From: Austropuccinia psidii
Taxonomy: Eukaryota > Basidiomycota > Pucciniomycetes > Pucciniales > Sphaerophragmiaceae
Reading direction: 5' to 3'
NCBI GenBank assembly: GCA_023105745.1
Contig: JALGQZ010000011.1
Coordinates: forward strand, 17,448,975 to 17,512,974
DNA length: 64,000 nt
Below are positions 47,501 through 60,271 of the stretch, piece after piece. A program made the translations under genes and the position numbers. How positions within the stretch are numbered: position 1 is the stretch's first letter; every line of letters starts with the position of its first letter. The notes under the pieces are model-generated. The model was given only the letters and a program-made list of their open reading frames with translations. It was not told the origin of the DNA and made no database searches.

Positions 47501-48247
47501 AAAATACATGGAAACCCTTTCAAACCTAAACCCAAAAAGAATAAAGTCAGATTTAGTGAACATCATGAGCTCTCAGATGAAGAAATTATAAATGACATTG
47601 AAAAAGACCTCAAAATTATGGAAGAAAGAGACAAAAATTTAAAAGACACATACCATATCAACTTCTTGGACAGACCATTGAACAACCAAGAAGAACCTTA
47701 TGAATGGCAACTGGAAAACCCTGAATTCATCCACCAACCTCCCAATGAAGATGATGAAACAGAATCAATCCTAGAAAATGAATACAACTACATTTACTTG
47801 CCATATATCACTTTTGAAGATATTTATGGGGATGAAGCTCAAGAAATTTTATGTGAAGATAAATATTTATATCACCTTCCAGGAGCAAACTTGAACAATA
47901 TCCAATTCCTAGAACTATTAACTGAAGAGGGAATTAAAGGTAACCTCTCAAATCAATTCTGGGATAAAACATTTTCAATAGGAATTTTACCAAGAAGAGG
48001 TCTCTACTTCAATAAAATTTGGGCCCAGTGGTACCTTGGATTAAATGGATCAACATATCAAACTGGAAGACTGAAATGGGTTGGAGATGGATATATATTC
48101 ATTGATGAAGACTTATGGTGGTCAGAATTTCCATCAGAACCAGAGATTGAGGAAAGAAATAACTTTGTGGAAGCCCTCAAAGACCTTATTTTGACCAGAT
48201 TGCTCAACAGACACTCACCTTTCCCACTTGGGGGAGCTCAGCTTTGA
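44531..48247 (+). CDS. Element 5 gag-protease polyprotein with C-terminal accessory domain, 1238 codons
   Basis: This forms the particle shell and protease. The frame is open from 44399, and the first ATG in frame is 44621. Order: acidic coiled-coil-like N-terminus; capsid-like region at about 170-350 (YYNLWFDGKDVERFIKKVE, ISYHIEGMPGYE, WGTVSPERRY); Pro-rich linker; zinc knuckle C474/C477/H482/C487 (CAYCKEEGHSATRC); Lys/Glu-rich linker; aspartic protease with D775-T-G (ALVDTGAELNIIP) and ILASGEE...VLGRPFL; then about 400 residues with acidic patches and a domain at about 1090-1205 (LPYITFEDIY, LPGANLNNIQFLELLTEEG). That last domain recurs in the ORF at 48978. The whole frame is undamaged, unlike pol. 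Protease sits with gag rather than pol, so pol must be expressed by another route. Confidence 0.92.
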   Translation: MKVVEKFFLDLLERNKLNKSISKEEINQSKMDKPSSSKLPGSIEEIQEENFNEETVEGQEEMSSTERLQQKMLEMQAELLALIKKEGKNKSSSYTPQNSPLEEQTTLPRSFRQHGSPSPYPRPMATSTPYTEQRQSTLPRRVNISSQMPTPLHQQIPRNTTPIVKIRAKYYNLWFDGKDVERFIKKVENIAEIEGASGRDIARQIIFWTKDEEISYHIEGMPGYETADWDQLKVDMKRRWGTVSPERRYRLSSITDLFTKPQQEDGIRNMTQYRKFIGEYEAIITYLKRYQYIQADINHNQEILASLSTSVQESIYKEMIKDRAMVQALDGGYIIPRLDILKLYIEQDLEAKVLIQQKEFSKPKPPEKKTRFEDENWDEVLKQVKELTQKIKNPPQPEPQPRNEGKESVKEVLNQLKTLSEAVNPPRRNWNNNQEQILPQNNQPYRPRNPLPPFSSSYQPYIPAQMAPRPPMKCAYCKEEGHSATRCTHLAEDLDKRIVRTQGASYLFPNYQRVPIEGNESAKDIVRAFAKEQAELNKKFMEKPAVKPKPEEEFKPTEKKQEDKSTSIAHVEDWSNWKPPTISSANDPFESHIGLRQTKQRLERQSQNQEPKKKAAIPGTYIEEEKEEERVIIPTKFQHSNIPKPEQPEEEIENIANKNEDEDIPKEKKVSKPQKKQAESKLEIDKIIKKIMQQKINLTIEEILRMSPNFVHKLQELSEKDKEKIKSLNSMDLQERLLSFGFKEIPKPKIHYACPLGFMEIFIGKEEYPIRALVDTGAELNIIPEEIAIKASLTTRNLNMNLRGIGGHTTSLVALSEFTPIILASGEETLIHFFIAKGSVHTVLGRPFLADNNIRLEFSHKQGEILSYQEPDGRRLCMPICKPQALGWQTGPPRGMDLCNMATLVRNNPGKKFQNAKRDNTITNLTQKTQELSISPKSDKFGQNLQNTQWPNNLKRQLEDSTSEDELPNIIYKPINNKEETFQILVDGNEKIHGNPFKPKPKKNKVRFSEHHELSDEEIINDIEKDLKIMEERDKNLKDTYHINFLDRPLNNQEEPYEWQLENPEFIHQPPNEDDETESILENEYNYIYLPYITFEDIYGDEAQEILCEDKYLYHLPGANLNNIQFLELLTEEGIKGNLSNQFWDKTFSIGILPRRGLYFNKIWAQWYLGLNGSTYQTGRLKWVGDGYIFIDEDLWWSEFPSEPEIEERNNFVEALKDLILTRLLNRHSPFPLGGAQL

Positions 48248-48345
48248 ATAAAACCAACAAAATCAAGATTTCTTTCAAAAATGTATCAGTATCATTCATC
48301 AAATGTATCATTAGTTTCTCTTTTATTTCATTTTTTCTCTCATAT

Positions 48346-48376
48346 GGCAGTGACTTCCTGCCTTAACAAAGAAGAA
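48346..48376 (+). repeat. Intercistronic hairpin motif, copy 1
   Basis: GGCAG-TGACTTC-CTGCC followed by TTAACAAAGAAGAAA. The 5-bp stem is perfect. It lies 99 bp after the gag stop. Confidence 0.75.
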
Positions 48377-48453
48377 ATTTATCAATAAAGTATTTCTTAA
48401 ATATAAAATAAAAAAGAAAAAACACTTACAAAAATATATCAATCACCTCCACC

Positions 48454-48789
48454 ATGGCCAATTCACCAATTTTAGGATGCTATGGGGAAGAATTAATAAA
48501 AGAAGACCAAATTACCAAGGAAGAACTTCATTGGTCACCAGAAGATGAAGATTTCAATAAAGAGAACCTTTGGCACCTTAAGGATACTTCATCAATAACA
48601 AGAAACCAAGAAATTGAAGAAATCAAGGAATTGCTGAAAATTTTGGAGATTTCTGACAAAACCAATGATCAAATTATTCAAGAATTAATGGACCAATTAA
48701 ATTTCAAACCATCAAGGCCCATCTTGAAGACACATAAAAGCTCTAATAATCAAAAATCAAATAAAATAGTCAGATTTCAACTCCATTAA
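48454..48789 (+). CDS. Element 5 accessory ORF 2, 111 aa
   Basis: A small acidic protein starting at CACCATGG, a good initiation context. It has no known domain. The end (RPILKTHKSSNN...KIVRF) resembles the segment PFKPKPKKNKVRF of gag near residue 1000, so this ORF and the next may be a split partial copy of the gag C-terminus. It is flanked by copies 1 and 2 of the hairpin motif. Confidence 0.6.
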   Translation: MANSPILGCYGEELIKEDQITKEELHWSPEDEDFNKENLWHLKDTSSITRNQEIEEIKELLKILEISDKTNDQIIQELMDQLNFKPSRPILKTHKSSNNQKSNKIVRFQLH

Positions 48790-48795
48790 TCACTA

Positions 48796-48828
48796 GGCAG
48801 TGACCTCCTGCCTTATCAAAGAGGAAAA
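48796..48828 (+). repeat. Intercistronic hairpin motif, copy 2
   Basis: GGCAG-TGACCTC-CTGCC then TTATCAAAGAGGAAA, seven bases after the ORF 2 stop. Confidence 0.75.
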
Positions 48829-48885
48829 TCATTTCTTAGCAACCAAAATCACCAATTTTCTTCACCCAAAACCCAATCATCATTA

Positions 48886-48917
48886 GGCAGTGACCTCCTG
48901 CCTTATCAAAGAGGAAT
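48886..48917 (+). repeat. Intercistronic hairpin motif, copy 3
   Basis: Identical to copy 2 through GGCAG-TGACCTC-CTGCC and TTATCAAAGAGGAA, 90 bp further on and about 90-160 bp before ORF 3. Confidence 0.75.
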
Positions 48918-48977
48918 ATTCAAATTCTTACTCTAAATTACCATTGAAAACCCATTAAACCTACCATCAAACTATTT

Positions 48978-49736
48978 TTGATAAATAAATTTGATACTAT
49001 TCTCTATTCATCTTACTTTAACACATCAAATCCCACCAAATCCTTCAAAATGGAGTCATGGCCATTACTTGATGAAAATCCCTGGTCAATGGACACAGAT
49101 ATCAGCTGGCTAGAACAAAAAGAATTCTGGGACAATTACATTAATCCACAAGAAATTGATGAAAATCCTGACTGGTTCTTGAAAATAAAACCAGAACCCT
49201 GTCCTGATATTTTCACCATAATACTTCCATACATTGAGTTTGAGGACATCTTTAAAAAAGAAAAACTACCATCTGAAACTATCATACCTCATCCATGGAA
49301 AGAATTACCTGGATTCAACCTCACAAAGTATGAATTCTTGGATTTACTGACCTGGGATGGAGTTGAAGGCAACCTTGGAAACAATTACTGGAATGAAATA
49401 TTCAACATGGAAGAACACCTCAGAAAATCATTATTTTGGAAAACCTGGGAATGCCAAGACTGGTTCAACCTTCATAATTTTGAAATTCAAAATGGAAAAA
49501 TTAGCAAGATCTCAAGAAACCATATTGTAGAAGATGCCACATGGGACTGTCACTGGGAAGAAGCACTCATACCAGCAATCCTCAGTCTTAAAAGTGGTGA
49601 AATTGAGCTTAATAAAGAAGCTTGGGACTCCTTCTGTCAAGAACACCTTTTCAAAACTTTCAAAAGAGAAAAATGGAGGGGAGGTAAAATTATAAAACAA
49701 GAATTATTAAAGAAATTACTTGGTCAAAGGAATTAA
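48978..49736 (+). CDS. Element 5 accessory ORF 3, 252 aa, paralogue of the gag C-terminal domain
   Basis: The likely initiator is ATG 49050 (AAAATGG; Met25 of the open frame). Residues 83-90 LPYIEFED, then LPGFNLTKYEFLDLLTWDGVEGNLGNNYWNEIF, align directly with gag LPYITFED, LPGANLNNIQFLELLTEEG and IKGNLSNQFWDKTF. The protein is rich in Trp and acidic residues. Its function is unknown. A duplicated domain kept open as a separate ORF suggests it is used, perhaps in particle assembly. No membrane segment or signal peptide is visible, so it is not env-like. Confidence 0.7.
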   Translation: MINKFDTILYSSYFNTSNPTKSFKMESWPLLDENPWSMDTDISWLEQKEFWDNYINPQEIDENPDWFLKIKPEPCPDIFTIILPYIEFEDIFKKEKLPSETIIPHPWKELPGFNLTKYEFLDLLTWDGVEGNLGNNYWNEIFNMEEHLRKSLFWKTWECQDWFNLHNFEIQNGKISKISRNHIVEDATWDCHWEEALIPAILSLKSGEIELNKEAWDSFCQEHLFKTFKREKWRGGKIIKQELLKKLLGQRN

Positions 49737-50248
49737 TCAAAATAAATCTCACCTGCTAAGTACCCAATTCTTTGATTCATCATCCATCCCATTTCCATTG
49801 ATATTATTATTATTTATTTCCTCAATTTTTTATTTTTTTTCTTGCCATTTCTTTATCTTTCCTCTTTACAATTCAATTTTCTTTCATAAAAAAAGAGACA
49901 AAAAAAAAGAAAATAATAAAATCTTAAAAAATTGAAAATAAGCTTCAATTCATATAAGCTTAGAAGGAAGAATTAAAATATAAACCTACTTGATATTGAA
50001 GAATTTTTATATTTGTTTTTTCAACATCAAAAAAAATATATATAAATAATTATCATCTTTAATTCTAAAAAATAATATAAATAAAAAGCACAATTAGTTT
50101 CAGTTTAATTCATATTAGTAGATGATAAATATAAAGGAAAAAAATCTTACATAATATCAAAATTCTATTTTATCATTTTCAACTTTAAAATTTATTCTAT
50201 CTCAGTTCTAACTTTTATCAACTAAAAAATTGAAAAAAAAAAACAAAC

Positions 50249-50279
<31 letters not shown>

Positions 50280-50290
50280 AAAATTAACCA
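49737..50290 (+). other. AT-rich non-coding part of element 5
   Basis: No gene seen. Contains a poly(A) tract at about 50229-50275. Confidence 0.6.
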
Positions 50291-50887
50291 ATAGTCCTAA
50301 ATAAGACTGTAAACTGTTTAATTCAATTTTTAACTTGGTTTTGAAGATAAATCAAAACCAAAATTATTATCAAGAAAAGAAATCAACCAATGTCCTTAGC
50401 AAGACAATAAACTGCTAATTTGGTTTTTTTTTATATGTTTAATTTTTAGGGCATGAATTCAAGGAGAATGACCCCCATGGATTCAAAATAAATAAATAAA
50501 AGCCCTCATCAAGGCTTTAAATGGATGATTTTCTTAAATTTAACATACTTTTATTTTTTATAACTAAATTAATTCAAAGCCTCTTATTATTCAAAAGGAA
50601 AACAATAAAAAAGGGGCTATGAATTAAAAAAAACAAAGAGCCCTGGGCAAGGCTTTAAACTGCTTGTTTTGCTTTTCTTTTGTTTTTTTTTTTGATAATG
50701 TTGGCTAATCTTCATTTATTGGCCTTTAAATTACTAACATTGTTTTTATTCAGTTAAGACATTGAAAGAGCCCTCATCAAGGCTTTAAACTGCTTGGTTT
50801 TTATATTTAATTATTGGTTCTTTTTTTTTCAGCTCTAACATTGTTTTTTCTATTTTTGATACAGGGATATTTAAAACAAAACAAAAA

Positions 50888-50890
50888 TAG

Positions 50891-50920
<30 letters not shown>
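50888..50920. repeat. (TA)n microsatellite
   Basis: A run of TA dinucleotides of about 30 bp inside the spacer. Confidence 0.9.
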
Positions 50921-50922
<2 letters not shown>

Positions 50923-51169
50923 ATGACCTCAGAAGGTTAAAATACAACAAAAAAAAAGAGCCCTCAGTATGGCTATAAACTGCTTATTTCATTTTTTATG
51001 ATTCAATTAGTTGACTAACCATTTTTTTGTTAGAGAATGAGGGCTGAAAATCAAATGCCCTCAGCATGGCCTAAAACTGCTTAGTTTTTTTATGAATTAT
51101 AATTTTGATTTTTTAATTGGCTGATTGAATTTTTTATTTTGAAATTCTACAGGGCTATAATAAAAAAAA

Positions 51170-52670
51170 AAGAAAGTCCTGAACAAGACTTAAAACTGTT
51201 TAATTTCTTTTTTTATTATTAAAGCTCAATATTACTGATTTTTTTTCTTTTGATTAATGTATTATAAAAAAAAACAAAGATGCCCTCAGCATGGCTTAAA
51301 ACTGCTTAGCTCTTTTATGAATTATAATTCTGATTTTTTAACTCGCTAATTGATTTTTTATTTTGAAATTGTACAGGGCTATAAGTTAAAAATAACAAAA
51401 AAAAAATTCCCTGAGCAAGGCATTAAACTGCTCAATTATATTTTTTATGTCTATTTATTGAATTATTCATTATTGAGTTTACTGATATTTTATATTTTCA
51501 GTTAGGAAAAATACCTTGGGAGGGCTTAAAAAAAATTATAAAAATTAAATAAAGAGCCCTGGGCAAGGCTTTAAACTGCTTGTTTTGCTTTTCTTGTGTT
51601 TTTTTTGATAATGTTGGCTAATCTTCATTTATTGGCCTTTAAATTACTAACATTTTTTTTATTCAGTTAAGACATTGAAAGAGCCCTCATCAAGGCTTTA
51701 AACTGATGATTTTCTTATATTCTTGTTTTTTATGTTTACAATAAATTATACTAACATATTTGATTTGGCTTTTACAGGTATTCAACATTAAAAAAAAAAA
51801 AACACTTTCAGGATCTTATAAGATTAAGAAAATGATTTTTAAATGAGAGGAGTCCTTAACAAGACTATAAACTGTTTAATCTAATTATGCAACTTGGCTT
51901 TGAAGATAAATCAAATCCCCTGAAAACCAAAAATTATCAAACAAAAGTGTTTGGACAAAAGAGGAGGCCCTCAGCAAGGCTTTAAACTGCTTATTTCTTT
52001 TTTCATTCTTAAATTGTGTTGGATACAAATGGAGCTGACACATTCAATTGTGCTACAGGTCTTCAATATACAAATGAGCCCTCAGTATGGCTATAAAATG
52101 CTTCTTTTACTTTATTTCTCATGATCTTTTTATCTTTGATATTAAATTGAACTGACATATTTTACCTTTTATGTGCTACAGGGCCATAAAGGACAATGCA
52201 AGCCCTCAGTATGGCTATAAACTGCTTATTTTGTTTTATTTTTCATTCTTACTTTATTTTTTGGATATTAAATTAAAACTGATATATTTCATTTTTTGAT
52301 AGGTAAAGGGCTACAAATAAAAGATAATGCCCTGAGCAAGGCTTTAAACTGCTATTTTCTCTTTTATGATTTCTTATTTTGAATGATAACTATACTAACA
52401 TATTTTATTTGGCTTCTACAGGTATTCAACATTAATAAAATATTTCTCTTATTTTATAGGCTTAAATATGCTTTTAAAGTGAAAATGAGTCCTCAATAAG
52501 ACTATAAACTGTTTGAACGACTTATACAACTTGGCTTTGAAGATAAATAACATGCCATGAAACCCCAAAGGCAACAATCAGGTTCCTGAAGACAACATAT
52601 GGTCCTTGGCAAGACCATAAACTGCCCACTCAGACTCTCAACAAGGACTCAAAGTAAAAAAAAATTAACC
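51170..52670 (+). repeat. Tandem 1.5-kb duplication, copy 1
   Basis: AAAGTCCTGAACAAGACTTAA at 51174 recurs at 52675, and the sequence that follows matches nearly base for base for about 1.4 kb. Each copy carries about a dozen hairpin motifs. Confidence 0.9.
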
Positions 52671-54115
52671 AAAAGTCCTGAACAAGACTTAAAACTGTTT
52701 AATTTCTTTTTTTATTATTAAAGCTCAATATTACTGATTTTTTTTCTTTTGATTAATGTATTATAAAAAAAACAAAGATGCCCTCAGCATGGCTTAAAAC
52801 TGCTTAGCTCTTTTATGAATTATAATTCTGATTGTTTAACTTGCTAATTGATTTTTTATTTTGAAATTGTACAGGGCTATAAGCTAAAAATAACAAAAAA
52901 AAAATGCCCTGAGCAAGGCATTAAACTGCTCAATTATATTTTTTATGTCTATTTATTAAATTATTCATTATTGAGTTTACTGATATTTTATATTTTCAGT
53001 TAGGAAAAATACCTTGGGAGGGCTTAAAAAAAATTATAAAAATTAAATAAAGAGCCCTGGGCAAGGCTTTAAACTGCTTGTTTTGCTTTTCTTTTGTTTT
53101 TTTTGATAATGTTGGCTAATCTTCATTTATTGGCCTTTAAATTACTAACATTTTTTTATTCAGTTAAGACATTGAAAGAGCCCTCATCAAGGCTTTAAAT
53201 TGATGATTTTCTTATATTCTTGTTTTTTATGTTTACAATAAATTATACTAACATATTTGATTTGGCTTTTACAGGTATTCAACATTAAAAAAAAAAAACA
53301 CTTTCAGGATCTTATAAGATTAAGAAAATGATTTTTAAATGAGAGGAGTCCTTAACAAGACTATAAACTGTTTAATCTAATTATGCAACTTGGCTTTGAA
53401 TATAAATCAAATCCCCTGAAAACCAAAAATTATCAAACAAAAGTGTTTGGACAAAAGAGGAGGCCCTCAGCAAGGCTTTAAACTGCTTATTTCTTTTTTC
53501 ATTCTTAATTTGTGTTGGATACAAATGGAGCTGACACATTCAATTGTGCTACAGGTCTTCAATATACAAATGAGCCCTCAGTATGGCTATAAAATGCTTC
53601 TTTTACTTTATTTCTCATGATCTTTTTATCTTTGATATTAAATTGAACTGAAATATTTTACCTTTTATGTGCTACAGGGCCATAAAGGACAATGCAAGCC
53701 CTCAGTATGGCTATAAACTGCTTATTTTGTTTTATTTTTCATTCTTACTTTATTTTTTGGATATTAAATTAAAACTGATATATTTCCTTTTTTGATAGGT
53801 AAAGGGCTACAAATAAAAGATAATGCCCTGAGCAAGGCTTTAAACTGCTATTTTATCTTTTATGCTTTCTTATTTTGAATGATAACTATACTAACATATT
53901 TTATTTGGCTTCTACAGGTATTCAACATTAATAAAATATTTCTCTTATTTTATAGGCTTAAATATGCTTTTAAAGTGAAAATGAGTCCTCAATAAGACTA
54001 TAAACTGTTTGAACTACTTATACAACTTGGCTTTGAAGATAAATAACATGCCATGAAACCCCAAAGGCAACAATCAGGTTCCTGGACACAAGATATGGTC
54101 CTTGGCAAGACCATA
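52671..54115 (+). repeat. Tandem 1.5-kb duplication, copy 2
   Basis: Second copy of 51170-52670. A few point changes are visible (for example TTCCCT in copy 1 is TGCCCT in copy 2 at 52900, which restores the stem pair). Confidence 0.9.
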
Positions 54116-54430
54116 AACTGCCAACTCAAATTATCAACAATAATCAAGAAAAATTAACCAATGGTCCTTGGAAAGACCATACAATTCCCCTTCAAATATA
54201 AACAAGAAATCACTAAAATTATCAACAAGGACCAAAGCAAAGAAACCAATGGTCCTTGGTAAGACCATAAACTGCCCACCATTAGAATTATCAACAAGAA
54301 CTCAAATTTACAACACAATCAAGCATTTTGGTCCTTAGCAAGACCATAAACTGCCTATTTAAAGTATTCAAAAAGATTGGAAAAGGACTACAAAAGGAGG
54401 ATAAGTCCTAGGCAAGACTATGAACTACCT

Positions 54431-56626
54431 AAGGTTTTATTTTTTATTTTCTCTAATTTTATTTCATTATAAAGAAGAATTAGAGAGAATTACTGACTCA
54501 AACCTTTTGAACATATTTTTTTATTCCTTTTTTAAGTTTATTTATTTATTTTCACTAAGAATTAGGGGCATATCCCATTCATGATCTCAAAAATATTTTA
54601 TTTATTATCTTTATTACACTTATCCTACTATCACAACAAGAGCCATCAAATTGGCTTAATATTTCAACTCAAAAAAAAACAAAAAAAAAAAAAAAAAAAA
54701 AAAAACAAACAAACAAACAAACAAAACAAACAAAAAAAAGAACAACTCTACATCAAGTATTTTTTTAAAAAAAAATGATCAATTTATTTGAAATATTTCT
54801 TCAATTACAAGAGAGTGATTGGAACTTGTTTGAAAATAAGAAGTATTTGTGTCATGAAGGAATTAATTGAACTCTGAAGGAGTTATTTATATTGGGGAAT
54901 TTACATATTAATAACACCTCAATGTGCTATTTATTCCAAATGGGATTGAACAAGCCCCTCAAAAGCAAACAAGAGTTTTTTTAAATTGTACAAATTTTCA
55001 ATTTCACTGTTTATATTTTTTTAACAACTCAAATGCATTTATGGGTAACAGAAAATCTGAACCATAAAGGGGATGGACTTGAAATAAAGTCTGAGTCACA
55101 ATGATGATTCCAGAAAGGAAGAGTTGTGGCATCATAAGGGTCATTATATGAATAAAGGACTCAAATTATGATCATTCAACTATGTAATATTAATCATAAA
55201 TACTCTCAAGAGCACCAATTTTTACTGATTGGCACAAATTACCACCTTCAACCAAACAGTTCCATGATCTTAATTGTGATTCATGTTTATTTCATTTGAA
55301 TTGTACTTTTTACTCAGATATTTCAGTTAATGGGTATTTTATACTTACAGTAAAAAGAATAAAATATATATATATATATGTATTGAATCATCATCAAAAT
55401 AAAATTATGTATATTTACTGTATCATTATTTATCCTCATCAAAATCACTATAAAAAATAAGGGGTGGGTAAACTTATTTCTTACACTATCCCTTATAGTG
55501 GAAGTTTTGGGGGAATGAGAACATATCCTCTTCAAAATTTGAAAACCAACTCAACATTTTTAAATGGAGAGGGGGGCCCTCATCCAAACAAATATTATAA
55601 AAAAAAATATATCAATAAATTAATATTAAAATCAATTTTAAATCACCTTATTATTACAATTTTTTTTTTTCATTTCTTTACAACAGGTATAATTCAGGAA
55701 TACAAAAGAACAAAAGGACATGAATTATTTTGAAGAAATAGCAAGAGAATTGGGAAACAACTTATCATAGGACAATTATTCAGAATACTGAAAATGAAGA
55801 AGATTATTTATGAAGAAAAGCAGGGGTTCCTTATGGATTAACCTTTGGACAACACAAGACCTTGGACACTTCTTTGATTCTGGATTGAAACTCATTTGGA
55901 ATTCAAGAATAACTGGCCAGGATTTATGGACTGAAGGATGACTCACTGGATTAATTCTTGACTCAGAACTCACTCAACATGATGGACCAACAAGATAATG
56001 TACAACACTCAACTCAAATTGCCCTTGGGATTTTAAAGAAGCTTGAAGACTCAAGAGGTCCTCAGCATGACACTAAACTGCTTCCCCTGTAGACTTGGGC
56101 AGGGAAACTTATAAAAGAAAATATTAGCCAAGAAGCTGGAGGGGATTGTCCTAGTCAGGAGAAGTGCTGAAGGACCACTTTTGTCCTTAGCATGACAATA
56201 AACTGCTCCCTTTGTGTAACAGGAACAAGGGGTTTCACAGGTGTTTATCATTATCAAATTGGCCAAAATGAACAAAGTGGAGTCCCAAGCCATCAATTAA
56301 AACAATAAAATTCCTCATCAAGAAATAAAACAAGCAGAAGAATCTTGCATCAAGTGGGAATCATGAAGATTGAAGAATAAAACAAGAGTCAAGTGGAATC
56401 CAAAATCAAGCCCAAAGGAGCTCAAGAATCAAGATAAGCCCTTGGATTAGGCCAGGAGGTCCTTGCATGACTTAAACTGCAGGACTTGTATACCTAATAT
56501 ACAGGGGTTACACACCTAGTTGTAGGTCCTGTATGACCTTAAACTACATTTTTTATAGAAGAAAGAAGAAAGAAGAATTGTGAAGACCTCAAGATTTCAG
56601 GACACTAGCAAATTCTTAGAAATAAA
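54431..56626 (+). other. Distal spacer of element 5
   Basis: No convincing gene. Holds a poly(A)/(AAAC)n tract (54668-54740), an internal polypurine tract (55562-55576) and four further hairpin motifs (near 56057, 56184, 56457 and 56525). The 89-codon frame at 55464 has no domain. Confidence 0.6.
55562..55576 (+). other. Internal polypurine tract resembling the element 5 3' PPT
   Basis: AAATGGAGAGGGGGG against AAATGGAGAGGGGGA at 60257-60271, preceded in both by T residues. The position, about 1.5 kb before pol, suggests a central plus-strand primer or a relic of an old 3' end. Confidence 0.6.
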
Positions 56627-60223
<3,597 letters not shown>

Positions 60224-60256
60224 AGAGCTCTCACCTGGAATGCTGGGGACAGCATT

Positions 60257-60271
60257 AAATGGAGAGGGGGA
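60257..60271 (+). other. Element 5 3' polypurine tract
   Basis: AAATGGAGAGGGGGA directly before the 3' LTR. Confidence 0.88.

Larger units (their letters stand above)
50291..54430 (+). repeat. Array of about 35 small hairpin motifs in the element 5 spacer
   Basis: Each copy reads RGYCCT-n5-RGRCY then (A/T)TAAACTG, at irregular spacing of about 70-160 bp. Examples: AGTCCT..AGACT (50293, 51849), TGTCCT..AGACA (50391), AGCCCT..AGGCT (50639, 50769, 51553), GGTCCT..AGACC (52602, 54249), TGCCCT..AGGCA (52900). The outer stem bases change together. Between copies the sequence is T-rich, often with CTAAC/CTGAC plus pyrimidines and CAG. No long open frame exists. Confidence 0.85.

Noticed and set aside
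48978..49736. ORF 3 of element 5 as an env-like gene
   Set aside because: No signal peptide or membrane segment; it is homologous to the gag C-terminus instead.
55464..55733. 89-codon ORF in the distal spacer of element 5
   Set aside because: AT-rich, no domain, and contains the polypurine tract; more likely fortuitous.
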